Source: Bacteroidota bacterium (lineage in GTDB: Bacteria > Bacteroidota > Bacteroidia > Cytophagales > Cytophagaceae). From it: DNA of 64,000 bases. The notes under the pieces are model-generated. The model was not told the DNA's origin, made no database searches, and saw only the letters and a program-made list of their open reading frames with translations. Positions within the stretch are counted from its first letter, which is position 1; every line of letters starts with the position of its first letter. The DNA lies in NCBI GenBank assembly GCA_023391415.1, contig JAEWAY010000012.1, positions 408,816 to 472,815 of the forward strand. The letters run 5' to 3'. A program made the position numbers and the translations under genes. Below are positions 35,938 to 45,702 of the stretch, in pieces.

Positions 35938-37233
35938 ATGAATATACACCGTTTAGCTTCCCCTATTCTATACCGACTTGTAAAAAACTTTATCTCTCTA
36001 GCCCTTATTCAGGGAACGAACTTTATTCTCCCCTTATTGGTAATTCCTTACCTTATACAAGTTGTTGGAATAGAAAAGTTCGGTCTTATCAGCTTTGCTC
36101 AGGTGATAGCGCTGTATCTGGTCATATTCTCTGAATATGGATTTAACCTTTCCGCCACTAAAGAAGTCTCCGAAAACAGAGATAACCCTAAAAAGCTTAT
36201 ATATATATATAACGCTACGCTTACGACTAGACTATTTTTATGTTTAATCGCGTTTTTATTCTTATGCCTGTTAACATTTAGCATCCCCACGCTACGAAAA
36301 GACTACCTGCTATATATCCTCTCATCTACCATGTTCATTGGCCAGTCCCTCACACCTACTTGGTTTTTTCTAGGAATGGAACAAATGCGTTTCATTACTT
36401 ACGTAAATCTGCTATCTAAATCAATACTAACGATTTCAACCTTCCTTTTTATCGTAGATCCTGGTGACTTCATATATGCCAACATGCTCAATGGAATTGG
36501 CAGCTTAATCGCCGGATTGATTTGTATCGCCATTATAAAAAAGAAGTTTGGTATTCAGTCCAAGCTAACAAACTTCACATCCGTAAAAGAAAGACTTCGT
36601 TCTTCATTTTCAGTTTTTATTTCAAACTTTTCGACAAACATATATCTAAACATCAACATTATCATCTTGCAGATATTCACCTCTGCCAGCATTGTCGGCA
36701 TGTATAGTGTAGCTGAAAAAGTCTTTATAGCCCTAAAGAATCTAATTTCAGTTATTTTTCAATCCATTTACCCTTTCGCTTGTAAATTAAAACTGGAATC
36801 AGAACTTCGATTCAAGGCGTTTTTCTCCGGATATATATACATTTCAGGACTATGCTTTATAGCGCTTGGAATGACAACCTATTATTTCGCGGATGATATA
36901 ATCTTTCTTATCGCTAATAAACAACTTGACGATGCTGTAGCTATATTAAAAATATTCAGTTTCATACCTGTTATTCTCACACTCTCTATACCGGCGTTTC
37001 AAGCAAGCCTGATATATAAACACGACAAAAAATTTTCATATATTATGATTGGCGCGGCGGTGATAAACATTGCCACGAACATATTGCTCACTATTAGATA
37101 TGGAGCGTACGGTACCGCTTTTACTGTCGTCCTTACTGAGCTATTCGTCATGATTGCGCTAAACATCTTAATACTCAAGACAGAAAAGATATTTTTTTTC
37201 AATCCTATCAATATAAAGCAGTGGTTCATCTGA
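35938..37233 (+). CDS. Polysaccharide flippase (Wzx-like, MOP superfamily)
   Basis: A 431-residue integral membrane protein with about 12 hydrophobic helices. The start (KNFISLALIQGTNFILPLLVIPYLIQVVGIEKFGL) is typical of the polysaccharide biosynthesis/RfbX group, quoted here as the first conserved helix pair. The family moves undecaprenyl-linked sugar repeat units across the inner membrane. The coding region is noticeably AT-richer than the flanking operons. Together with GT2, GT4 and O-antigen ligase genes it points to a Wzx/Wzy-type pathway. Confidence 0.88.
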   Translation: MNIHRLASPILYRLVKNFISLALIQGTNFILPLLVIPYLIQVVGIEKFGLISFAQVIALYLVIFSEYGFNLSATKEVSENRDNPKKLIYIYNATLTTRLFLCLIAFLFLCLLTFSIPTLRKDYLLYILSSTMFIGQSLTPTWFFLGMEQMRFITYVNLLSKSILTISTFLFIVDPGDFIYANMLNGIGSLIAGLICIAIIKKKFGIQSKLTNFTSVKERLRSSFSVFISNFSTNIYLNINIIILQIFTSASIVGMYSVAEKVFIALKNLISVIFQSIYPFACKLKLESELRFKAFFSGYIYISGLCFIALGMTTYYFADDIIFLIANKQLDDAVAILKIFSFIPVILTLSIPAFQASLIYKHDKKFSYIMIGAAVINIATNILLTIRYGAYGTAFTVVLTELFVMIALNILILKTEKIFFFNPINIKQWFI

Positions 37234-37598
37234 CCATACGAGCATACCTCCTAAAATAAGGACTTTCATTTAGGTGCTAAAAAATCCTTATTATAAGCCA
37301 CTCCATGCCTAAAAGTTTCCGATAGAGTCTTGCTTTCAAGTTTTCTATACCTCAAAATAATACTGATCGCAAACTTAATTAGAAATTCAATCCCACCTCG
37401 GTAATGTTCTTCGTGGCGCTAGACCTAGCTCATTATGAAATCTAAAAATATTAAGATTGTTTTATAAACTCAACAAGTCAAGCATATACATAATCAAACC
37501 TGAAGTAGTATCAAGATATAAATAATCGCCTCGTTGCTGACTGATTGAGGCGGAATTCAACACCCAATAATATGAAAAACTTTTCTAAATACGCGCGA
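37234..37598 (+). other. Non-coding gap between convergent polysaccharide genes
   Basis: This 365-base AT-rich gap separates the flippase stop from the stop of the Wzz-like gene on the other strand. An 8-base inverted repeat (37255-37262 with 37285-37292) could be a weak terminator. No gene, RNA or mobile-element remnant is visible. Confidence 0.45.
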
Positions 37599-38525
37599 TT
37601 ACTTATTAGACATAGAAAGCTTTTCCGTCGCCAAACCATCTTTATCAATACCATCAACAGATTTAAAAATAGGCTTTTCTTTATTGCCTCGTTTTTCCTT
37701 TTTATGCGCGAAATAGATTCCAATCAGGCAAGACAATACCACAAAAACAGCCAACTCTCTCAATCTTGGACTATAAGGCTTTCTAAATGATGAAAATCGC
37801 TGAATAAGTTCATAATTGTTAGAAAGAGCCATTTGTTCCATAAGCTTATAGCGCTCCATATACAAGTCTATAACCTGACGATATGTCTCCACCAGATTGC
37901 TTAACTCGCCGGTTTTCAAACTAACAATCTTCTTTATACTGTCCAATTCAACCATTTCATCATGCATCTTATCAGCGAAAAGCTCAAGACTGCTAACCTT
38001 GGCTGATTTTCTTTTGTGCCCATAAATATTGTTCTCCAAATAGCCTAGTAGTTTATATTGTAGAGTATCAAACACCACAATGTCGTCCACATACACATGT
38101 ATTTTAAATGAAGAACGCATCATTGTATCCATTGTAGAAACCTCGAATGGCTCAAATTCAATCTTCTTCAATGATCTCACTTGATCATGAGACATGGATA
38201 GCAAGGTGGAAAGCTCATCATGGTTTTTTTCTCTGGTTAGCCAGCGCAGCTCATTGACAAAAGCCTCATTAAACTGATTATTCATTAAGTTAGAGGTATA
38301 TATGGCTGTAGACTTATATACCGGTGGCTTGAAAAAGTAGTAAAGCATGCCAATTGCCAATCCAGCAAGCGAAAAACAGGCTATATATTTATATTGTCGG
38401 AATAGAAGAGAAACCAAATAACCAATAAAGTAAAAAAATCCGTCTATTTTCCTCTTTATGTATCGCAATATAGGGAGCAAGTTAATTTCATCGGAAGATG
38501 GCGGCGGATAATAAGGTTTTTCCAT
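37599..38525 (-). CDS. Wzz-like chain-length-determinant membrane protein
   Basis: The 308-residue protein has a membrane helix near 45-65 (YIACFSLAGLAIGMLYYFF) and a second near 265-285 (LAVFVVLSCLIGIYFA). A mostly helical periplasmic domain of about 200 residues lies between them. The FKPPVYKSTAIYTSN segment after the first helix and PYSPRLRELAVFV before the second match the Wzz/PCP pattern. No kinase domain is fused. Such proteins set polysaccharide chain length together with Wzy. It is on the opposite strand to the neighbouring flippase and polymerase. Confidence 0.8.
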   Translation of the reverse strand: MEKPYYPPPSSDEINLLPILRYIKRKIDGFFYFIGYLVSLLFRQYKYIACFSLAGLAIGMLYYFFKPPVYKSTAIYTSNLMNNQFNEAFVNELRWLTREKNHDELSTLLSMSHDQVRSLKKIEFEPFEVSTMDTMMRSSFKIHVYVDDIVVFDTLQYKLLGYLENNIYGHKRKSAKVSSLELFADKMHDEMVELDSIKKIVSLKTGELSNLVETYRQVIDLYMERYKLMEQMALSNNYELIQRFSSFRKPYSPRLRELAVFVVLSCLIGIYFAHKKEKRGNKEKPIFKSVDGIDKDGLATEKLSMSNK

Positions 38526-38765
38526 ATTTTAAGTTTAAGATAAAAGTCAGCGACTCATGAGAAGACAAAAGTATAAAATCAAGTCCACATTTTATATCTA
38601 AATCGTTTTTATATCCTAAATATTGCAAACCACTTCATATTTTGCAGCTCTTAACTTTGCTTAGTATGTTCGCGAACACGATGAACTATATAATACAATA
38701 TAATATTAAAGCTTTAGCTAGTTTTTTCGTTAATGATCCATACGATTATAATCCAATCTTAACCG

Positions 38766-40070
38766 ATGATCAGTCATAGCGCTTTATCTCCTGCAAGTCG
38801 ATTAACTTTCAATCTATATGACAATATTGTCATCGCCCTCCTTTTCTTGTTTTTACCTTTCAACTACGCGATGACCATTAGAATTGGCTTTCCTTTAAAA
38901 ATCTCGGAAATAGCGTTAATCCTTTCCATGATCTCTATCGTCATCGTTATGGTCATGACATTAAAAATACAAGGTTTTAGTATTAAAAATAAAGAAACCA
39001 TATCAATTCTACTATTTATCTTTGTCGCGACCTTATCATGTCTCGCAAACTTAAAATGGCATTACTCCTATCCTCCCAAAGTGTTTGAAGCAAGATCTGG
39101 CTATCAACTCGACAGTCTCCTAAAACTCTTTTATCTGTATCTCAACTTGGCAATGATGCTTTTGGCCACCAACGCCTTTCGATCAAACCGAGCAAGGTAC
39201 AGCAAATTACTTTTTCAAGGAGCGACCATAGCCGCCATATATACTTGGTATCTGGCCATTAGTAGCTTTTATGGATATACCCCCTATTTATTACCAGGCA
39301 TGGACGCTGAACCCCAAAAATTAAGCCTTTCCAACGATTTCAGTGTTATTCGTTGTGGGACTTTCAAAGAAGGTAATTATATGGGAGTATTCCTTCTCAT
39401 AGCCGGTGTCATCGCCTTTTACTTTAAAAAATACAAAAAAGGACTTTTCTTTCTCTTTTCCATAATACCCACTTTTTCCACAATAGCTATTCTTTCCTCC
39501 TTATTTTTTCTTGTTTGCGTCATATTCAAAAGGTACTTTAGGATGCGATACCTTCTACACTTATTATTAATTCTTTTAATATTATTTTCAACAGTAGGCA
39601 TTTCTCTACTATCCCCCACCCTGCGCTTCATACTCGTTGACAAATTTATAGGTAGCGACGGCACCAACGCATCATATTCCAAAACAGATAGATTGAATTC
39701 CGTCAAAGTCTCTAAGGATATAACCTATGACAATCCAATATTGGGAGTTGGGCTTTCCAATTACGGACTCCACTACGACCATTACAATACCTTGAGCATG
39801 TCTCAATACGAAAATGAAAAGCCCATTCCAAACAATGTCTATATGGAAACACTTTGTGAAACCGGATTCCTGGGCGCTTCGCTATTTCTATTATTTATCA
39901 TGGCCGTATACAAAAAAACCAAAGCGGATCCAAGTGGTGTCTTACGCTATGGTTTTATCGCTTTATTGCTATGTTTCAACACTTTTCCTACATTTTCTAT
40001 CCTTTTTATTTGGGTATTTATTGGATTAATTTTATCTCTTAATAATGAAAATACCACTGCTTATAGTTAA
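38766..40070 (+). CDS. O-antigen ligase/polymerase-like membrane protein
   Basis: A 434-residue polytopic protein with about 11 membrane helices and a large periplasmic loop. The segment ILGVGLSNYGLHYDHY and, further on, NNVYMETLCETGFLG match the Wzy_C/O-antigen ligase signature. It could polymerise repeat units (Wzy) or ligate a glycan to a lipid or protein. Its end overlaps the following glycosyltransferase gene by 26 bases. Confidence 0.82.
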   Translation: MISHSALSPASRLTFNLYDNIVIALLFLFLPFNYAMTIRIGFPLKISEIALILSMISIVIVMVMTLKIQGFSIKNKETISILLFIFVATLSCLANLKWHYSYPPKVFEARSGYQLDSLLKLFYLYLNLAMMLLATNAFRSNRARYSKLLFQGATIAAIYTWYLAISSFYGYTPYLLPGMDAEPQKLSLSNDFSVIRCGTFKEGNYMGVFLLIAGVIAFYFKKYKKGLFFLFSIIPTFSTIAILSSLFFLVCVIFKRYFRMRYLLHLLLILLILFSTVGISLLSPTLRFILVDKFIGSDGTNASYSKTDRLNSVKVSKDITYDNPILGVGLSNYGLHYDHYNTLSMSQYENEKPIPNNVYMETLCETGFLGASLFLLFIMAVYKKTKADPSGVLRYGFIALLLCFNTFPTFSILFIWVFIGLILSLNNENTTAYS

Positions 40071-41100
40071 CGCTCGCTTCTTAACTCAGCCCACAACCGG
40101 AGTACAGCGATTCGCGATTGAGATAAGCAAACAAATCAACAGACTTTTTCCTCAGGTTCACTTTATAGCTCCGAGAAACATTCTGTATCCTGAGCTCGCG
40201 AACAAACTGAACGTACGTGTGATTGGAAAGCTCTCAGGCCATTTATGGGAACAAACAGAACTTCCCTGTTTTTTAAGAAGACACAAGACGCCATATCTCC
40301 TCAACCTGGCGAATACCGCTCCTCTATGGTATCCAAACAATTTTGTAACGATTCACGATATGGCGGTTTTCGACTTTCCTTCCGCCTATTCCAAATACTT
40401 CAGACAGTACTACCAGTTTCTACTTCCCCGCGTAAGTAGTGGCGCCAAAAAAGTATTTACTGTGAGCGAGTTTTCCCGAAAACGCGTACAGGCAATTCTT
40501 AAAACATCTTCTGAAGTTATATATAATAGTGTACATGAAAACTTTATACATACGTTTCCTACCTCCAAGGAAAAATATATATTAGCGGTATCCTCTCTCG
40601 ATCCAAAAAAGAATTTCTCTGGATTGGTCAATGGATTCTTACAAGCGAATATGGAAGGATATACATTAAAGGTTATAGGAGCTCCAAACCGGGTTTTTTC
40701 CGGTAACAGCGACTTTGTCCAACATAGCGGAGTTCATTTTACTGGTTATGTAAAGGATGAGGAGCTAAAACAATTATATCAAAAAGCGACCGCTTTTATA
40801 TATCCATCACTATATGAGGGATTTGGAATTCCACCCTTGGAAGCAATGGCGTCCGGATGCCCTACTATCGTGTCCGACATACCCAGCTTAAGAGAGGTTT
40901 GCGCCGACGCCAGCCTCTACATAAATCCAAACGACCCTAAAGATATTGCAAAAAAAATAGAGGATATTTGTTACAATTCAGAACTTCAAACGTATTTACA
41001 AGCGAAAGGTCTTGAAAACATCAAACGCTTCTCATGGGAGGAATCCGCGTTCAAGTTGATGCGGCATATTGCCGAAGCGACGGATGAAGCTCAAATATAG
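40045..41100 (+). CDS. Family 4 glycosyltransferase
   Basis: The 351-residue GT-B enzyme starts LLIVNARFLTQPTTGVQRFA, a pattern typical of mannosyl/rhamnosyl transferases. It carries the donor-binding block YPSLYEGFGIPPLEAMASG (about 252-270) with the E-x7-E arrangement. No membrane segments are present. It overlaps the upstream polymerase gene by 26 bases and is followed by a second GT4 gene, so the three likely form one unit for repeat-unit assembly. Sugar specificity cannot be told. Confidence 0.9.
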   Translation: MKIPLLIVNARFLTQPTTGVQRFAIEISKQINRLFPQVHFIAPRNILYPELANKLNVRVIGKLSGHLWEQTELPCFLRRHKTPYLLNLANTAPLWYPNNFVTIHDMAVFDFPSAYSKYFRQYYQFLLPRVSSGAKKVFTVSEFSRKRVQAILKTSSEVIYNSVHENFIHTFPTSKEKYILAVSSLDPKKNFSGLVNGFLQANMEGYTLKVIGAPNRVFSGNSDFVQHSGVHFTGYVKDEELKQLYQKATAFIYPSLYEGFGIPPLEAMASGCPTIVSDIPSLREVCADASLYINPNDPKDIAKKIEDICYNSELQTYLQAKGLENIKRFSWEESAFKLMRHIAEATDEAQI

Positions 41101-41187
41101 CCAGGTTTAGCTATTGGGTTTCTTTTTTCAACCTTTTTTATATAATTTCGGAGTTTAGTCCTACAAAAGGCTAATAATTTATATGAT

Positions 41188-42357
41188 ATGAAGATAGCCA
41201 TAGTGCATGACGAGTTAATGCGAAGAGGAGGCGCGGAACAGGTTGTCCGGTGCTTTCATCAGGCTTTTCCAGACGCTCCAATCTATACTATGGCGTTTAG
41301 ACCGAATCTTACCTATCCGGATTTTAAAAACTGTCAGGTTCGCGCGTCATGGTTTGACAAAATATGCTCCACGGAAAACACTATGCGTCGCTTGTTTTTT
41401 CCTTTGGGCATTATGGCTATGAAGCAGATGAAAGTCAAAAACTATGACGTTGTACTGATGTCTTCCACCTATGTCGCGAAATACGCCCGGATTGCGCCAG
41501 GTACCCTCGTCATAAACTATTGTCACACTCCCTTTAGACTCGCTTGGTACCCTGAATCTTACCGGCAATACACTACCGCCAAGGGGCTGCTTAAACTGGC
41601 TTTTAATATTGTCATTTGGTTACTGCGAAAAATAGATTACGCTTCGGCCCAACGCTCAGATCATTTTATCGCTAATACCCGCGAGGTAACACGACGCATA
41701 GCCTCCGTATACAATTATAAAAAACCCGTCGCGGTAATTAATCCACCCGTCAATTGCAAAAACTTTTATATTTCCGACAATGTCAAGGATTATTACCTGG
41801 TTGTATGCAGGCTGGAAAGTTACAAAAAGGTCGATTTAATCGTCGACGCTTTTAATCAGTTGGGCTACCCTCTTATTATTGTTGGAAAAGGCTCTATGGA
41901 AGAAACTCTTAAAAAAGCCGCCAAATCCAATATTACTTTTAAAAGGGGACTTTCTACTGAGCAATTGGGACAATTATACGCTGAATGCAAAGCCTTCGTC
42001 TTCGCTCAAAAAGAAGACTATGGCATCACCCCTTTGGAAGCGAACGCGTCGGGAAGACCGGTCATCGCCTATGGACAAGGCGGCGTTCTGGAAACCATGA
42101 TACCTTATTCCAACGATTCGTTAAAAGCTACCGCGTTGTTTTTTGACGAGCAAACTCCCTCAAGTCTGATAGATGCCATAAAAAAATTTGAAACATTACA
42201 TTTTTGTCCTGATTTCATAAGGAGGCATGCCGAAAACTTTGATGAGTCAATTTTTATTGAACAAATAAAAAACTATGTTGTCAATACTTACCGAAAAAAA
42301 AACAATAAATATCCGTTGCAAAAGAAAGCAAGTGATCTAACTGTCAAAATCGCCTAA
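41188..42357 (+). CDS. Family 4 glycosyltransferase
   Basis: This 389-residue GT-B enzyme starts KIAIVHDELMRRGGAEQVVR, the glycine-rich acceptor-side loop of GT4 proteins. Its donor site reads FAQKEDYGITPLEANASGRP (the E-x7-E block). It resembles transferases of capsule and exopolysaccharide clusters. The next gene starts 3 bases downstream. Donor and acceptor sugars are unknown. Confidence 0.9.
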   Translation: MKIAIVHDELMRRGGAEQVVRCFHQAFPDAPIYTMAFRPNLTYPDFKNCQVRASWFDKICSTENTMRRLFFPLGIMAMKQMKVKNYDVVLMSSTYVAKYARIAPGTLVINYCHTPFRLAWYPESYRQYTTAKGLLKLAFNIVIWLLRKIDYASAQRSDHFIANTREVTRRIASVYNYKKPVAVINPPVNCKNFYISDNVKDYYLVVCRLESYKKVDLIVDAFNQLGYPLIIVGKGSMEETLKKAAKSNITFKRGLSTEQLGQLYAECKAFVFAQKEDYGITPLEANASGRPVIAYGQGGVLETMIPYSNDSLKATALFFDEQTPSSLIDAIKKFETLHFCPDFIRRHAENFDESIFIEQIKNYVVNTYRKKNNKYPLQKKASDLTVKIA

Positions 42358-42360
42358 TCA

Positions 42361-43590
42361 ATGAACAAAAAGTCAATTTCCTTTTATCAATGGAAATTAA
42401 GTCTGGGCGCTCTTTATCTTTTTTCTTTTACCCTTCCTTTTTCCCTAAAGATCTCCAATGTCCTATTGGCGCTTACAGCAGCTCTCCTGATCATCCGAAA
42501 GGATTACCTGAAAGACCTTAAAAACGCCCTGCGCGATGGCACCGCTCTTTCGCTATTCGGCTTATTTCTGATGTATGCCGTTTCCTTTCTATGGTCTGAC
42601 AATAAATCCCACGCCGGATTTGTACTGGAAAAACATTTAAGCCTGTTGATTATACCATTAATGACTTACCCGGCTTTACATTATTTAAAATCCCATGTCA
42701 AATACATTCTCCTTTCCTTTGTAGCCGGAATCCTGATCGCCTATGGCTGGATTTTCGCGCTATACTTTCTTCATCATATGCACCAAAGCGACATCGAACA
42801 CTATTTTCGGGAAATCGTGATGGGTTATGTCGAGCTCCATCCAACTTACCTCGCTATATATACGATATTCACCATGCTGATTATAGCCGATGGGTTCAAC
42901 TTCAATGATTCCATTCTAAAAAAAGCGCTTACAGCTATCCTGCTTCTGATTCTCCTTATATTCACTCTATTGACAGGAGCCCGAATGCCATTACTGGCAC
43001 TATTCAGCATAGTAATCTTCACCGCCTCTTTCTCTTTATTAAAACTCCGTCATGGATGGATATATACCATGGGACTGCTTATTTGCGCGAGTATTGTCGG
43101 ATATTTTTCTATTCAGATTCCTGTACTCAAAAACAGAATCTCGGAAATTACAGACACCGCTCTCGCTCCACCCATAGATATTCACTTTAATTCCGTCAAC
43201 CTTCGGATCGCGCAATTTCAATGCGGCAAGGAGGTCATACAGCGCCACTGGCTGTTGGGAGTCGGTATTGGGGATACACAGGATCAACTCAACGCGTGTT
43301 ATAATGAACATGGATGGAGTCCGGCCTTGTACGAGCGGAACTACAATCCCCACAATCAATATCTTCAAACCTGGCTGAATAGTGGTATACTCGCCCTTCT
43401 TCTTCTTTTGGCCGGAATCTTTGGACCTGTATTATGGGGAAAAACCAATCGCCTGCATATCACGCTGATTGTATTGTTCGCCATATGCTGCCTTACCGAA
43501 TCCCTCTTGGAAAAAAATAAGGGGATCGTCTTTTTTATTTTCTTTACAACATTATTGTCCCAATATCAACGTTCTATTCGAAAAACATAA
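42361..43590 (+). CDS. O-antigen ligase family protein (Wzy_C)
   Basis: A 409-residue polytopic membrane protein with about 11 helices. The periplasmic loop contains LLGVGIGDTQDQL and NPHNQYLQTWLNSGILALLL (about 323-342), the classic Wzy_C signature including the conserved H-N-x-Y. It is the second ligase/polymerase in the region, so one of the two may act as polymerase and the other as ligase. It ends in a convergent terminator shared with the glycogen synthase gene. Confidence 0.88.
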   Translation: MNKKSISFYQWKLSLGALYLFSFTLPFSLKISNVLLALTAALLIIRKDYLKDLKNALRDGTALSLFGLFLMYAVSFLWSDNKSHAGFVLEKHLSLLIIPLMTYPALHYLKSHVKYILLSFVAGILIAYGWIFALYFLHHMHQSDIEHYFREIVMGYVELHPTYLAIYTIFTMLIIADGFNFNDSILKKALTAILLLILLIFTLLTGARMPLLALFSIVIFTASFSLLKLRHGWIYTMGLLICASIVGYFSIQIPVLKNRISEITDTALAPPIDIHFNSVNLRIAQFQCGKEVIQRHWLLGVGIGDTQDQLNACYNEHGWSPALYERNYNPHNQYLQTWLNSGILALLLLLAGIFGPVLWGKTNRLHITLIVLFAICCLTESLLEKNKGIVFFIFFTTLLSQYQRSIRKT

Positions 43591-43591
43591 T

Positions 43592-43623
43592 AAAAACCAG
43601 ATAAAATAAATATCCGGTTTTTT
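43592..43623 (+). terminator. Bidirectional terminator between convergent genes
   Basis: AAAAACC (43592-43598) pairs with GGTTTTT (43616-43622) and further bases pair inward with one mismatch. An A-run and a T-run on the two sides allow function in both directions, for the O-antigen ligase on plus and the glycogen synthase on minus. Confidence 0.75.
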
Positions 43624-43654
43624 ATTATCTATAACGGAAAAATGAGGCGTTTAA

Positions 43655-45508
43655 TTATTCTTTTATCCAACCTATACGCTCAAATGACAATCTGTACGCT
43701 TCATCGTAATACCTGGTAAGATTCTGCCAATCAAAATCTTCGGAAGAACTTTCTACTTGATTTCGCTGCTGAATACGATCCCTCCGCGACATACGAACAA
43801 ACGCGAAAAGCATTTCCGCTAGTTGCTCAGCCGACTCGTAGAAATTTTCATCCGCCCGCTTGACAACATATATTCCTTTCTTCTCAGGAGTTTCCACATT
43901 CTTAATTACATAATCTCCAAAGCCTGATAAATCACTCGTTACGGCAGGCACTCCGCTCGCCATACATTCCAATGGCGTATAGCCCCAAGGTTCATAATAA
44001 CTGGGAAATATACCCAGATTGCAACCACGTACAAACTGTCCGTATTCCATACCAAACAAGGGGTTGGTAGGTGATATGAAGTCAGGATGATACACCATCT
44101 TTACCCGATCATGCGCGTTATTGACAAGATTGGCGGAACGGATAAAGTTCAAGATTTCATCCTTATCATCATTATACAAATTATGAGTAACCACAATTGG
44201 CAACTCTTGAGACTTCCAAGAAAGCAACGTTCTTCGCAAACGCAGCTTCCAATACTCATCCACATACGCGTTCAAATCCGGCAACCGGCCGTCATCGCTT
44301 TCCGCCGCCGCGCAAAACAAACGATTACCAACCTGCTTTTCAATCGCTTCACAGGTTTCTCGTATTTCTTCCATAACCGCTCTGGATTGCAATACCCTCG
44401 GATTGATGGTAGAAAACGGTTGCTTGGTAATAAAAAACATCACCACAGTAGTTTCGATTCCCGCCTCTTTCATCTTCCAGTTTAACCTGGCAAGCGCCTC
44501 AAGCGTTAGATCATAGCCCTTATTTCGATATTCGTACCGGCCAGACGTAAAAAAATATAAGGTCTTATCCAGGTCAAAGGAATAACTCTGGAAGAAATGT
44601 CCCATTACGAATTCATGAATCTGCTCTTTATATTGCAAATGAAGGTTCTGAAATTCATGCAGGGCTGTAAAACGCTCAATATTCAACCCATTAGGCAATA
44701 CAAGATCTACCTCCCTACCCAGCAAATACTTACATTCTCTGCCAGTAACGTCACTTACAGTAGTAAACACATGCGATCCGTGAGCGGCGGCTCTTTCAAT
44801 ACGCACCATCGCCTCAATATTAAAATTTCTGGCTTCGGCGTTCCAATCATAAAACGGCAAGTGCTCATAAAACTCATGATCGTTCATAGCCAGATAGCGA
44901 CCAAGCAAGGTCGCGTGCGTTGTAAATACTGTTGTAACAGGAAGATTATCCTTACGGATATCCGGAATCACCGTACCAACCATCCATTCATGAAAATGAG
45001 CGACGACTTTCTTATTAAAATCCTGCTCCGCGACAAGCTCCTTCAAAAAGGTCTTGACCATAAAACCAAACGCGACGACCTGATTTAACAAGTCGTCCCC
45101 ATCCGGCAGAGAGATATCATGATCAGCCCATAGCAGATATTTGATTTCTCCGAGGCGGGGATATACATTGAAGGGATTAAACAAAACAACCTTGGGCCTC
45201 CCTGAAACCAGCCAGTATCCATAATGTACTTCAAAACCCTGATCCCTCATGCGGCTCACGACCTTCCCCACCGGATCTTCCGGATCCATAGTATAAATCG
45301 GTTCAAATTCAGCGGAAGCTTTCCCATGAAAATAGGGTCCTAGCAATAAGTAATTTCCATCCCACTTATCATTGATGGAAGGTACTTTTGAACGGATTAC
45401 AGTATAAATACCACCCACCTGGTTGCATACCTCCCAGGCGACTTCTACAAGAAACTTCTCATCAGGACCATCATAACGCGTCTTTACTGAATTTGGATTC
45501 GCGGTCAT
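43655..45508 (-). CDS. GT3-type glycogen/starch synthase
   Basis: ATG 45508 is chosen (617 residues); GTG 45556 is in frame and would add 16 Arg/Thr/Ser-rich residues. The sequence FLVEVAWEVCNQVGGIYTVI near the start is the eukaryote-like glycogen synthase (GT3) signature, distinct from bacterial GlgA (GT5). FHEWMVG, TTHATLLGRYLA and the donor-site block PSYYEPWGYTPLECMASGVP fit the family. GT3 enzymes usually take UDP-glucose and build alpha-1,4-glucan. It stands alone here without branching enzyme or glgC. Confidence 0.9.
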   Translation of the reverse strand: MTANPNSVKTRYDGPDEKFLVEVAWEVCNQVGGIYTVIRSKVPSINDKWDGNYLLLGPYFHGKASAEFEPIYTMDPEDPVGKVVSRMRDQGFEVHYGYWLVSGRPKVVLFNPFNVYPRLGEIKYLLWADHDISLPDGDDLLNQVVAFGFMVKTFLKELVAEQDFNKKVVAHFHEWMVGTVIPDIRKDNLPVTTVFTTHATLLGRYLAMNDHEFYEHLPFYDWNAEARNFNIEAMVRIERAAAHGSHVFTTVSDVTGRECKYLLGREVDLVLPNGLNIERFTALHEFQNLHLQYKEQIHEFVMGHFFQSYSFDLDKTLYFFTSGRYEYRNKGYDLTLEALARLNWKMKEAGIETTVVMFFITKQPFSTINPRVLQSRAVMEEIRETCEAIEKQVGNRLFCAAAESDDGRLPDLNAYVDEYWKLRLRRTLLSWKSQELPIVVTHNLYNDDKDEILNFIRSANLVNNAHDRVKMVYHPDFISPTNPLFGMEYGQFVRGCNLGIFPSYYEPWGYTPLECMASGVPAVTSDLSGFGDYVIKNVETPEKKGIYVVKRADENFYESAEQLAEMLFAFVRMSRRDRIQQRNQVESSSEDFDWQNLTRYYDEAYRLSFERIGWIKE

Positions 45509-45702
45509 ACCGCTTTTACTTTTTACTGTAGTAGTACTTGTTCTTTTTCGTGCCACAATTTAGAAACTAAAAGTTAACTTTCGGGTAAAAATAATCGTAG
45601 ACTTATGCAAATGAAGCTACAATATTTTTTATATTAAAAATTATAAGAAAATAGATTTACTCTCAAACACCCATACTTGTTTAATATTTTTGAATTAGAA
45701 AT

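Noticed and set aside
37255..37292. AATAAGGA/TCCTTATT hairpin as a terminator of the flippase gene
   Set aside because: Loop of 22 bases and no T-run; listed only as a weak possibility within the gap.
37545..37790. 81-codon plus-strand frame over the end of the Wzz-like gene
   Set aside because: It is antisense to a well-supported membrane protein gene and has an arginine/phenylalanine-rich artificial sequence.
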